Shown: one piece after another, positions 1 through 6,529 of the stretch | How positions within the stretch are numbered: position 1 is the stretch's first letter | Layout: each line of letters opens with the position of its first letter | Source: Leptolinea sp. UBA4782 | GTDB lineage: Bacteria > Chloroflexota > Anaerolineae > Anaerolineales > Anaerolineaceae | Assembly (NCBI GenBank): GCA_002403095.1 | Contig: DHHC01000009.1 | Coordinates: 1-21,984 of the forward strand | DNA length: 21,984 nt | Direction: 5' to 3' | The notes under the pieces: generated by a model | What the model was told of the DNA's origin: nothing | Seen by the model: the letters and a program-made list of their open reading frames with translations, nothing else | The model's database searches: none | Made by a program: the position numbers and the translations under genes

Positions 1-124
1 CGGCATTGACATCGCCCGTCATCAGCTTACGGAAGCGCTCATATTCCATGTGCCCCGGGGTTACCTGGTCCCAGTGCATAACCCCGGTAATGCCTTCCAT
101 ATCTGCAGAAATCAACAGTTTCAT
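1..124 (-). CDS. M55 family D-aminopeptidase (DppA-like), 5' end only
   Basis: The 41 visible N-terminal residues begin MKLLISADMEGITGV and continue with HWDQVTPGH and YERFRKLMTGDVNA. This matches the start of the peptidase M55 family, whose characterised member is the Bacillus DppA D-aminopeptidase, a zinc enzyme acting on D-amino-acid peptides. Asp8 and Glu10 fall where the family has its first two metal ligands. The ATG at 124 is preceded by GGGAG at a good distance, and an extended -10 box lies just upstream. The gene runs off the left edge, so the rest of the active site is not visible. It is divergent from the methyltransferase gene. The family call is fairly secure because the opening block is distinctive; the substrate is unknown. 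Confidence 0.85.
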   Translation of the reverse strand, partial: MKLLISADMEGITGVMHWDQVTPGHMEYERFRKLMTGDVNA

Positions 125-152
125 CTCGGTGCTCCCATCGCTTGATGAAAAT

Positions 153-161
153 AGTATACCA
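153..161 (-). promoter_or_regulatory. Extended -10 promoter for the M55 gene
   Basis: On the minus strand this reads TGGTATACT, a TGn extension plus a near-consensus -10 hexamer, about 29 bases before the ATG at 124. The -35 region at 16-17 bp spacing is poor, as is usual for extended -10 promoters. Confidence 0.4.
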
Positions 162-201
162 TTGCGGGCACCTGGTTGAATTTACACTGGCATCCATCGG
201 T

Positions 202-230
202 TTGGAGTTTTTCCGGTTTGGTTATAAAAT
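202..230 (+). promoter_or_regulatory. Possible promoter of the methyltransferase-nuclease operon
   Basis: TTGGAG at 202-207 and TAAAAT at 225-230 are separated by 17 bp. The -10 matches 5 of 6 consensus positions, the -35 only 3 of 6. Transcription would start near 237, giving a leader of about 50 bases before the ATG at 288. The call is tentative, as the region is AT-rich and chance matches are likely. Confidence 0.35.
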
Positions 231-287
231 CAACGTATCACCATTTATGGATTAATCGAAGAGCAATACACAAGGATATGGGGACAA

Positions 288-1379
288 ATGACTACGAAAA
301 TTTTTGACAATGCGAAGAAGAACAAGGCGGACGAATTTTATACACAGTTGGCCGATATTGAAGTTGAAATACGTCAGTACAAGGAGCATTTCAACAATAA
401 AGTAGTCTTCTGTAATTGCGATGACCCATATGAAAGTAATTTTTTTAAGTATTTTGCGCTAAATTTTAATTTCTTGAGATTAAGAAAACTTATCGCAACC
501 AGCTATTCAGGGTCTCCAGTAGCTTTCAAACAGCTTCAATTATGTGAGGTTCAGGGTTTTAATAACATTAAAATTTCCTCGATCAAACGTTCCTATAAAA
601 TCGAAATATCCGAGGTTAGTGATGAAAATGCAGATGGAGCTGTTGATCTTGGTGATGTAAAACACCTCCTTAAGAATAGAAAAAACTCACTAACCCTTTT
701 GCAAGGTAATGGAGACTTTCGGTCACCTGAATGTGTTGAATTACTTAAAGAAGCGGACATCGTAGTTACCAATCCACCATTTTCGTTGTTCCGTGAATAC
801 ATTGCTCAACTAATGAATTACAACAAAGATTTTTTAATAATTGGCAATCAAAATGCCATCACTTACATTGAAGTATTTCCATTATTTCGAGACAATAAAA
901 TATGGTTAGGTTACCATACCGGGGACATGGAATTTACTGTTCCTGAGCATTATGAACCTCGTGCTGTTCGATATAGGGAAGAAAACGGGATTAAATATCG
1001 CAGCATGGGAAATATCTGCTGGTACACAAATCTTGATATCAAGAAACGACACGATTACCTAACTCTTTTCAAACAGTATTCCCCAGAAGAATATCCACGT
1101 TATGTTAACTATGATGCCATTGAAGTTTCTAAGATTGCAGAAATTCCATATGACTATGACGGGGAAATGGGTGTGCCAATTACCTTTCTTGACAAATACA
1201 ATCCTGACCAATTTGAAATTATTGGTTCAAGCAGGTTTGTGGGAAAACCAATGTCCAGATTTGCAAAAAAGGGAACCTATATGTCGGGTGGGATGCGTTT
1301 TTATCTCGCAAACGGAGATGGCACATATCGCCGTCTTTACGATAGGATTGTGATTAAGCGGAAAGGCAAGCCACAATGA
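288..1379 (+). CDS. EcoRI-family adenine-specific DNA methyltransferase
   Basis: 363 residues. This is an S-adenosylmethionine-dependent N6-adenine methyltransferase of the M.EcoRI family. The N-terminal block KKNKADEFYTQLADIE (about 10-25) and the block FCNCDDPYESNFFKYFALNF (41-60), the likely SAM-binding region, are typical of that family. The catalytic motif IV is NPPF at 162-165, preceded by the hydrophobic strand ADIVV. It is somewhat longer than M.EcoRI itself (about 325 residues by recollection). The ATG follows GGGGACAA. Its stop overlaps the start of the next gene (ATGA, 1376-1379), so the two are translationally coupled. The gene is clearly more AT-rich than everything downstream, with long A/T runs at 430-480, suggesting acquisition by transfer. 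Recognition of GAATTC is not established; only family membership is supported. Confidence 0.88.
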   Translation: MTTKIFDNAKKNKADEFYTQLADIEVEIRQYKEHFNNKVVFCNCDDPYESNFFKYFALNFNFLRLRKLIATSYSGSPVAFKQLQLCEVQGFNNIKISSIKRSYKIEISEVSDENADGAVDLGDVKHLLKNRKNSLTLLQGNGDFRSPECVELLKEADIVVTNPPFSLFREYIAQLMNYNKDFLIIGNQNAITYIEVFPLFRDNKIWLGYHTGDMEFTVPEHYEPRAVRYREENGIKYRSMGNICWYTNLDIKKRHDYLTLFKQYSPEEYPRYVNYDAIEVSKIAEIPYDYDGEMGVPITFLDKYNPDQFEIIGSSRFVGKPMSRFAKKGTYMSGGMRFYLANGDGTYRRLYDRIVIKRKGKPQ

Positions 1380-2458
1380 AAATCGAATTGCATGAAATTA
1401 CCGTCCGCGAGGTTACCCAAAACTACGTCGATAACGCCGAAGAGGGCGTGGTGGGGTACAACGGCAGGTTAAACATCCGCCCCAAGTACCAGCGCGAGTT
1501 TGTGTATGATGATAAAAAACGCAACGCCGTCATTGATACCATCCGCAAGGGTTTTCCGCTCAACGTGATGTACTGGGTTAAAAACCATGACGGAACTTTT
1601 GAGGTGCTGGACGGGCAGCAGCGCACGGTCAGCTTTTGCCAGTACGTCAACAGTGATTTTTCGATAGACAACCGCGCCTTTCATAACCTGACCGAAACCG
1701 AAAAAGAGCAAATCTTAACCTATAAACTGATGATCTATTTTTGCGAGGGGAACGAAAAAGAAAAACTGGATTGGTTCCGCATCGTCAATATTGCCGGGGA
1801 AAAACTGACCGACCAGGAACTGAGGAACACAGTTTATACCGGTCCCTGGCTTACCGCCGCCAAGTCCATTTTCAGCAAGACCAACTGCGCAGCCTACCTG
1901 CTGGCGAAAGATTACGTTAGCGGCTCATCCATCCGCCAGGAAATCCTTGAAACAGCCTTAAGCTGGATTTCGAACAACGATATTGAGAAATACATGTCCA
2001 TCCATCAACACGACCCGAATGCCAATGAGTTATGGACGTATTTTCGAAATGTGATCGAGTGGGTTAAATTAACCTTTCCGAATTACCGCAAAGAAATGAA
2101 AGGAGTACCGTGGGGTAGCCTGTATGACCAGTATCGGAATGATGTTTTTGACACCCAAAAACTGGAGCAGGAAATCCGTACTTTGATGATGGATGATGAT
2201 GTAACCAACAAGAAGGGGATATACTCTTACGTTTTAACCCGCAACCAGAAACACCTGAATATTCGCGCCTTTAGCGAGAGCCAAAAAAGGGCTGCCTACG
2301 AAAAACAGGATGGAATTTGTGTCAAATGCGGAAGCCATTTTGTTTTTCACGAAATGGAAGCCGACCATATCACCCCCTGGCACCTGGGCGGCAAGACTGT
2401 TGAAGAGAATTGTCAGATGCTTTGCCTGGACTGCAACCGCCGGAAGTCCGGCAAGTAA
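1376..2458 (+). CDS. DUF262 (ParB/GmrS-like) protein with C-terminal HNH nuclease
   Basis: 360 residues. The N-terminal DUF262 domain carries RPKYQREFVYDD (35-46) and the hallmark DGQQR at 79-83. DUF262 proteins such as GmrS of the type IV enzyme GmrSD and BrxU use this fold for nucleotide-dependent control of a linked nuclease. The C-terminus (315-360) is a classic HNH module: CVKCG at 315-319, ADH at 329-331, N345 and CLDCN at 350-354, with four cysteines for a structural zinc. Both catalytic and zinc residues look intact, so it is probably an active DNA nuclease. It overlaps the methyltransferase by 4 bases. The simplest reading is a restriction partner for that methylase; a modification-dependent or abortive defence nuclease is the alternative. 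It ends only 28 bp from the convergent APH gene. Base composition is closer to the host than that of the methylase. Confidence 0.85.
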   Translation: MKIELHEITVREVTQNYVDNAEEGVVGYNGRLNIRPKYQREFVYDDKKRNAVIDTIRKGFPLNVMYWVKNHDGTFEVLDGQQRTVSFCQYVNSDFSIDNRAFHNLTETEKEQILTYKLMIYFCEGNEKEKLDWFRIVNIAGEKLTDQELRNTVYTGPWLTAAKSIFSKTNCAAYLLAKDYVSGSSIRQEILETALSWISNNDIEKYMSIHQHDPNANELWTYFRNVIEWVKLTFPNYRKEMKGVPWGSLYDQYRNDVFDTQKLEQEIRTLMMDDDVTNKKGIYSYVLTRNQKHLNIRAFSESQKRAAYEKQDGICVKCGSHFVFHEMEADHITPWHLGGKTVEENCQMLCLDCNRRKSGK

Positions 2459-2486
2459 AATACTTGTGGTTGTATGCTCATTAATT

Positions 2487-3353
2487 TTACTCAATATCCC
2501 TGGCCCCTCCCAGGTGTGCGGTAAACCAGAAGGAATCACCAGTCTCAAGGCCAAGCAAAACCCACTGAATCTCAACCGCCTGGGCGTAAAAGCGGGCGCG
2601 CCGCAGGAATAAATCCATTCCGGGATATTCCGGAGCCATTTGGCGGACAAAACTCTCACCATATACGCCCAGCAAGGTACCAAGATCCAGCGCCGGATCA
2701 CCAACACCGGCTACGCCAAAATCGATGACACCGGTCAGTGCCTTCCCACCGAATAAAATATGATAAGGTGCCAGGTCGCCATGGATCAGCGCAGGCGCGT
2801 AATTAAAACCTTCAGGATCCAACAGCATACCATCGAACAAGCGCTCTGCCCATTGCTTCTGGTGTTTCAGCAGAAGCGGATAAATCTTCTCAGTGGTGCG
2901 CCGGCGGATATCCTCCCAGCGTGCACGTGTAACCGGTGCACGCGTCACCGGTAATTTACCCTCCAACCTTGCGATGGGGGTGGTGTGCATGGCATAGAGG
3001 AACTTACCAAGTTGGCGGGCAGTGCAAGATTGGGTTTTAGGATTCAGCTGGAGAAATGCTTCACGCAAGAAGGGCTGCCCCTCCAAGAATGGGTACACAA
3101 TACTGTCAGGACGGCGCAGAAGCGGGGTTGGCACATCCAGATCCACCCGTTGCTGTACTAAATCCAGGATATTCATCTCATCTGCGAGGATTTTCACAGC
3201 GGTTTCGTTTTTAGCAAAACGAAATACCAGGCTGCGGTTGACGATAACCACATCATTAACCAGCCCTTCCTGGTTAATTTCAAACTGGTCAATTCTAATT
3301 TCAGGCATGAGTTCTTGCACACGATGTTGAAGGGATGGGATTGTTTTCGTCAT
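2487..3353 (-). CDS. Aminoglycoside phosphotransferase (APH) family kinase
   Basis: 288 residues with the protein-kinase-like fold of the APH family, which uses ATP or GTP to phosphorylate small molecules (aminoglycosides, macrolides, sugars, choline and others). The Brenner motif is HGDLAPYHIL at 191-200, with Asp193 as catalytic base; the residue five positions later is His198 rather than the commoner Asn, a variant seen in some APH subgroups. The metal-binding DFG equivalent is IDFGVAGVGDP at 210-220. An N-terminal lobe strand, VFRFAK (43-48), supplies the likely ATP-binding lysine. AGGG precedes the ATG at 3353. It lies downstream of rubrerythrin but a stem-loop separates them, so it may have its own promoter. 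Antibiotic resistance should not be assumed; the substrate cannot be read from the sequence. Confidence 0.85.
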   Translation of the reverse strand: MTKTIPSLQHRVQELMPEIRIDQFEINQEGLVNDVVIVNRSLVFRFAKNETAVKILADEMNILDLVQQRVDLDVPTPLLRRPDSIVYPFLEGQPFLREAFLQLNPKTQSCTARQLGKFLYAMHTTPIARLEGKLPVTRAPVTRARWEDIRRRTTEKIYPLLLKHQKQWAERLFDGMLLDPEGFNYAPALIHGDLAPYHILFGGKALTGVIDFGVAGVGDPALDLGTLLGVYGESFVRQMAPEYPGMDLFLRRARFYAQAVEIQWVLLGLETGDSFWFTAHLGGARDIE

Positions 3354-3461
3354 GGCTTACCCTGTTGAAGAAACCATTTACAAGTTCTGCTCAGATTTCA
3401 GTAATGTAGAAAAGCTTCTCACACTCAATAAGAGGGGGAAAGAAAGGGAGCAAAATATAAC

Positions 3462-3495
3462 TGCCGGCATCTGAGAGTAATATCAGATACCGGCA
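3462..3495 (-). terminator. Stem-loop terminator after rubrerythrin
   Basis: A 13-base arm at 3462-3474 pairs with 3483-3495 with one mismatch and an 8-base loop. It begins 33 bases past the rubrerythrin stop. The minus-strand sequence after it (GTTATATTTTG) is only moderately T-rich, so the termination call is likely but not certain. The rest of 3354-3528 shows nothing else I can name. Confidence 0.6.
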
Positions 3496-3528
3496 ATGGC
3501 TGACACCATAAGATAAATATCTGATGCG

Positions 3529-4026
3529 TTACTTCACAACCTCAAAGCGCTTACCCAGCGCGCCGCAAACCGGGCACTTTTCGGGTGCACTGCGGGCATG
3601 CACATAACCGCATACCGGGCAAACGTAGTATTCAAACTCTTCCTGCGGTTTCTCCAGGTTTTTCAGCGCTTCGCTGTACAGCTTTTCGTGGACCTTTTCC
3701 ACTTCCATGGCATCTGTGAAGGAATTGACCGCCTTCTTTTCTCCGGCGGTTTCTGCCTCGGCGATGAATTCGGGGTACATGGTGGTGAATTCATAGGTCT
3801 CGCCGCCTATCGCTTCCTGCAGGTTTTCAGCGGTCGATTTTACCATCCCGGCTGTACGAAAATGGGAGAGTGCATGAATGGTCTCCCCGTGGGCAACTGC
3901 CCGGAACAGGCGTGCCACCTGCGGGAATCCCTCATCATCCGCCTTTTTTGCGAATGCCAGGTAGCGGCGGTTTGCCTGTGATTCTCCTGCAAAAGCTGCC
4001 ATTAAATCATCATGTGTCTTGGCCAT
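3529..4026 (-). CDS. Rubrerythrin
   Basis: About 165 residues. Rubrerythrin is a cytoplasmic non-haem iron protein that reduces hydrogen peroxide in anaerobes. The N-terminal ferritin-like four-helix domain carries the diiron ligands in GESQANRRY (Glu near 16), GETIHA (Glu49, His52, counting from the upstream Met) and VEKVHE (Glu111, His114). The C-terminal rubredoxin-like domain has CPVCG and CPVCG pairs near 137-140 and 152-155 for the FeS4 centre. The length is usual for the short form. Two ATG codons sit in tandem (4029 and 4026). The strong GGAGG is only 3 bases from the first but 6 from the second, so I chose the second. It is divergent from the epimerase operon. A peroxide-stress role is inferred from the family. 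Confidence 0.95.
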   Translation of the reverse strand: MAKTHDDLMAAFAGESQANRRYLAFAKKADDEGFPQVARLFRAVAHGETIHALSHFRTAGMVKSTAENLQEAIGGETYEFTTMYPEFIAEAETAGEKKAVNSFTDAMEVEKVHEKLYSEALKNLEKPQEEFEYYVCPVCGYVHARSAPEKCPVCGALGKRFEVVK

Positions 4027-4056
4027 CATTGTCCTCCAGTATCAGGTATTTTCCTT

Positions 4057-4062
4057 ATTGTA
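4057..4062 (-). promoter_or_regulatory. Possible -10 box of rubrerythrin
   Basis: TACAAT on the minus strand, about 30 bases before the rubrerythrin start, preceded directly by TG. No convincing -35 hexamer is visible at 16-18 bp, so this is a weak call. Confidence 0.3.
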
Positions 4063-4158
4063 CATCATCCCGCTGCCCGGTTAGAAGCGAAATACCGGGG
4101 GATTGAATCCATGCTAAAATATGCGGGCACGGCATTTTGGGAATCACAGGTCGTTACG

Positions 4159-5115
4159 ATGAACTTTCTGATTACAGGTGCAGCAGGTTTCCTTGGATCC
4201 GCCCTCTCCAACCGCCTGGCAGCCAAAGGCCACTCCGTCAGGGGTATGGATGACCTTTCAACCGGTTACTCCGAAGCGCTCTCGCCGGAGGTGCTCTTCA
4301 CCCGGGCAGATGTTAACGACCGTCCGCGCCTGTGGACGCTGCTCCAGAACATCGATTGTGTGTATCACCTGGCAGCGCGGGTGCTGGTGCCGGAATCGGT
4401 GCTTTACCCGCGCGAATACAACCTGGTGAACGTCGGCGGTACAGTAACCCTGATGGAAGCCATGCGCGATGTGGGTGTGAAGCGGGTGGTATTCATCTCC
4501 TCGGGTGCCATTTACGGCGACCAGGAAGAACAGCCGGTAAAAGAAAATGCCATCCCCAACCCGCGTTCGCCGTACGCCGTCTCCAAGCTGGCGGCAGAGT
4601 ATTACGTGCGCACCATCGGCAGCCTGTGGAAGATCGAAACCGTTTGCCTGCGGGTATTCAACGCCTACGGTCCCGGGCAGCACCTCCCGCCGGTGCACGC
4701 CCCGGTTATCCCTAACTTTCTCAGGCAGGCTGCCCAGGGCGGCACAGTTGTCATTAACGGCGACGGCAGCCAGACGCGCGATTATGTGTACGTAGAGGAT
4801 GTGGTGGATGCCATGGAAGCCGCTGCCACTGCCCCTCAGGCCAACCAGCAGATCATCAATGTCGGCAGCGGGGTGGAAACCAGCGTGGCGGACGTCTCCT
4901 CCCTGGCGCAGCGCATCACCAGCGGCAAACCGCAAACCGTGCGCAACCCCCAGAACCTGGGTGGACCTTCACGCCTATGCGCAGACCTCACCCGCGCCCG
5001 CTCCATCCTGGGCTATACCCCCCAGTTCTCCCTGGAAGAGGGCATGCACATCACCTATGAGACCGACCCGCGCCTGCAGCCTCATGCCGGCAACACCCAA
5101 GCCTACATTGCATGA
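4159..5115 (+). CDS. NAD-dependent epimerase/dehydratase (UDP-glucose 4-epimerase-like)
   Basis: 318 residues, extended short-chain dehydrogenase/reductase family. The N-terminal Rossmann motif is GAAGFLG at 7-13, with an acidic pair (DD, 31-32) where NAD-specific members bind the adenosine ribose. The catalytic triad is visible as SSGAIYG (Ser near 115) and YAVSK (Tyr139, Lys143), and NAYGPGQ at 168-174 is the usual sugar-nucleotide-binding segment. The family interconverts or dehydrates nucleotide sugars for surface polysaccharides. A longer reading from 4012 exists, but the Rossmann fold must start near MNFLITG, so the ATG at 4159 is preferred. Its stop overlaps the next start (ATGA, 5112-5115). 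Exact substrate (UDP-Glc, UDP-GlcA or other) is not decidable. Confidence 0.88.
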   Translation: MNFLITGAAGFLGSALSNRLAAKGHSVRGMDDLSTGYSEALSPEVLFTRADVNDRPRLWTLLQNIDCVYHLAARVLVPESVLYPREYNLVNVGGTVTLMEAMRDVGVKRVVFISSGAIYGDQEEQPVKENAIPNPRSPYAVSKLAAEYYVRTIGSLWKIETVCLRVFNAYGPGQHLPPVHAPVIPNFLRQAAQGGTVVINGDGSQTRDYVYVEDVVDAMEAAATAPQANQQIINVGSGVETSVADVSSLAQRITSGKPQTVRNPQNLGGPSRLCADLTRARSILGYTPQFSLEEGMHITYETDPRLQPHAGNTQAYIA

Positions 5116-5693
5116 CCCGTATCCTGAGCCCTGATTTTTACAACCGTGATGTCCTGCTGGCAGCGCCCCAATTGCTGGGCAAACGCCTTGTCAGGCTGCT
5201 GGACGGGGTCAGGGTGGCAGGCATTATCACCGAAACAGAAGCCTATCGGGGCGAAGAAGACCTGGCCTGCCATGCCAGGGCTGGTTGCACCCCACGCACC
5301 AGGGTTATGTACGGCCCGCCCGGAACAGCGTATGTGTACTTCACTTACGGCATGCACTGGATGCTGAATTGCGTATGCGGCCCGGAGGGATTCCCGGCTG
5401 CCGTCCTCATCCGGGCCATCCAGCCGGTTGAAGGCCTGGGAATTATCGCAGCCAGGCGCAGCGGGGTGAAAGAAGCACTGTGGTGCAACGGCCCGGCCAA
5501 ACTTACCCAGGCAATGGACATCGATAAGCAGTTGAACGGTGCCAGCCTGTGCGGGCAGGCATCCGGGTTGTGGATCGAAGAGGACCGGGATATCCCTTCT
5601 CAGGAAGTCTTCACTGCGCCGCGTGTCGGTATCCAGGGGGTGCCGGAACCCTGGCTGGGAAAACTATGGAACTTCAAGGTCAGGCAGGCATAA
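5112..5693 (+). CDS. 3-methyladenine DNA glycosylase (AAG/MPG family)
   Basis: 193 residues, usual family length. This base-excision repair enzyme removes alkylated and deaminated purines (3-methyladenine, hypoxanthine, ethenoadenine) from DNA. Alignment by eye to human AAG places the general-base glutamate (human Glu125) at Glu43 in TETEAYRG, with Tyr45 and His54 matching human Tyr127 and His136. AYVYFTYGM gives Tyr76 and the intercalating Tyr79 (human Tyr159, Tyr162), Asn86 matches Asn169, and LIRAIQP supplies the conserved Arg101. All key residues are present, so it should be active. It starts inside the epimerase stop codon (ATGA) and is followed 41 bases later by an ADP-ribosylglycohydrolase. 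Confidence 0.95.
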   Translation: MTRILSPDFYNRDVLLAAPQLLGKRLVRLLDGVRVAGIITETEAYRGEEDLACHARAGCTPRTRVMYGPPGTAYVYFTYGMHWMLNCVCGPEGFPAAVLIRAIQPVEGLGIIAARRSGVKEALWCNGPAKLTQAMDIDKQLNGASLCGQASGLWIEEDRDIPSQEVFTAPRVGIQGVPEPWLGKLWNFKVRQA

Positions 5694-5734
5694 ACCCGCC
5701 AGGCCGAAATAAATAATTGATAAGGAGGGTAATG

Positions 5735-6529
5735 ATGATCGGTGCAATTGCTGGAGATATTGCAGGCTCGCTGTACGAATTCCATCCGCAAAAACGGGAG
5801 GATATCCCGCTCTTCACAAGCAAGTCGTTCTTTACAGACGACACGGTTATGACGATAGCGGCCGCACAAGCCATTTTGACCCAAAAACCCTGCGCTGAAT
5901 GCTACCGGACTTACGGAAAACGCTACCCCTACGCCGGGTACGGCGGCATGTTCGCACAATGGCTGATGAGCACCAACCCAAAGCCGTACAATAGCTACGG
6001 GAACGGCTCTGCCATGCGCGTCAGCGCTGTAAGTTGGGCTTTTGACAGCGTGGATGAGGTGCTGGCAGAAGCCGAAAAAACAGCAGTCCCCACCCACAAC
6101 CATCCCGAGGGCATCAAAGGGGCGCAAGCCACCGCCCTGGCCATCCTGATGGCGCGGCAGGGCAGCACAAAGGAAGGGATCCGCTCTGAAATCAGCAGCC
6201 GCTTTGACTACGACTTAAGCCGCAGCGTTGAATCCATCCGCACAGGATATGCATTCAATGAGACTTGCCAGGAGACTGTGCCCGAGGCAGTCATCGCCTT
6301 CCTGGATGCCGGCAGTTTTGAGGATACGCTGAGGAAAGCGATATCCCTGGGCGGCGACGCCGATACCCTGGCATGCATCGCCGGGGGTATCGCGGAGGCT
6401 TTTTACGGTGGGGTGCCGCAGTTTGTGCTGGAGATCGTGAAGGAAAAACTGGCGCCGGATCTGCTGGAAATCACCGAGCAATTCCGCAGCCGCTACCTGG
6501 CCGGGTTGTATCCTGCCAGCCTGCTCTGA
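5735..6529 (+). CDS. ADP-ribosylglycohydrolase (DraG/ARH family)
   Basis: About 264 residues. These dinuclear magnesium enzymes hydrolyse ADP-ribose from arginine, serine or other acceptors; DraG reactivates nitrogenase reductase, while ARH relatives reverse other ADP-ribosylation. Motifs in order: AIAGDIAGS (GD at 7-8), the metal-binding TDDT at 34-37, GNGSAMR (89-95) and GGDADT at 206-211, all intact. Two in-frame ATGs (5732, 5735) follow AAGGAGG; the second has the better spacing of 6 bases, and a TTG at 5717 lies upstream of the ribosome-binding site. It is probably the last gene of the epimerase-glycosylase operon. Its TGA abuts the stop codon of the convergent DUF92-PEBP gene without a spare base. 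The acceptor substrate is unknown; no nitrogenase gene is in view. Confidence 0.92.
   Translation: MIGAIAGDIAGSLYEFHPQKREDIPLFTSKSFFTDDTVMTIAAAQAILTQKPCAECYRTYGKRYPYAGYGGMFAQWLMSTNPKPYNSYGNGSAMRVSAVSWAFDSVDEVLAEAEKTAVPTHNHPEGIKGAQATALAILMARQGSTKEGIRSEISSRFDYDLSRSVESIRTGYAFNETCQETVPEAVIAFLDAGSFEDTLRKAISLGGDADTLACIAGGIAEAFYGGVPQFVLEIVKEKLAPDLLEITEQFRSRYLAGLYPASLL

Noticed and set aside
2459..2486. Terminator between the HNH and APH genes
   Set aside because: Only 28 bases with no stem; I see no hairpin there.
4012..4158. N-terminal extension of the epimerase
   Set aside because: The Rossmann strand must begin at MNFLITG; the extension overlaps the rubrerythrin start region and has no family resemblance.
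4258..4935. 225-codon minus-strand reading frame
   Set aside because: It lies wholly inside the epimerase gene, whose motifs are clear, and its translation shows no domain; it is a GC-rich shadow frame.
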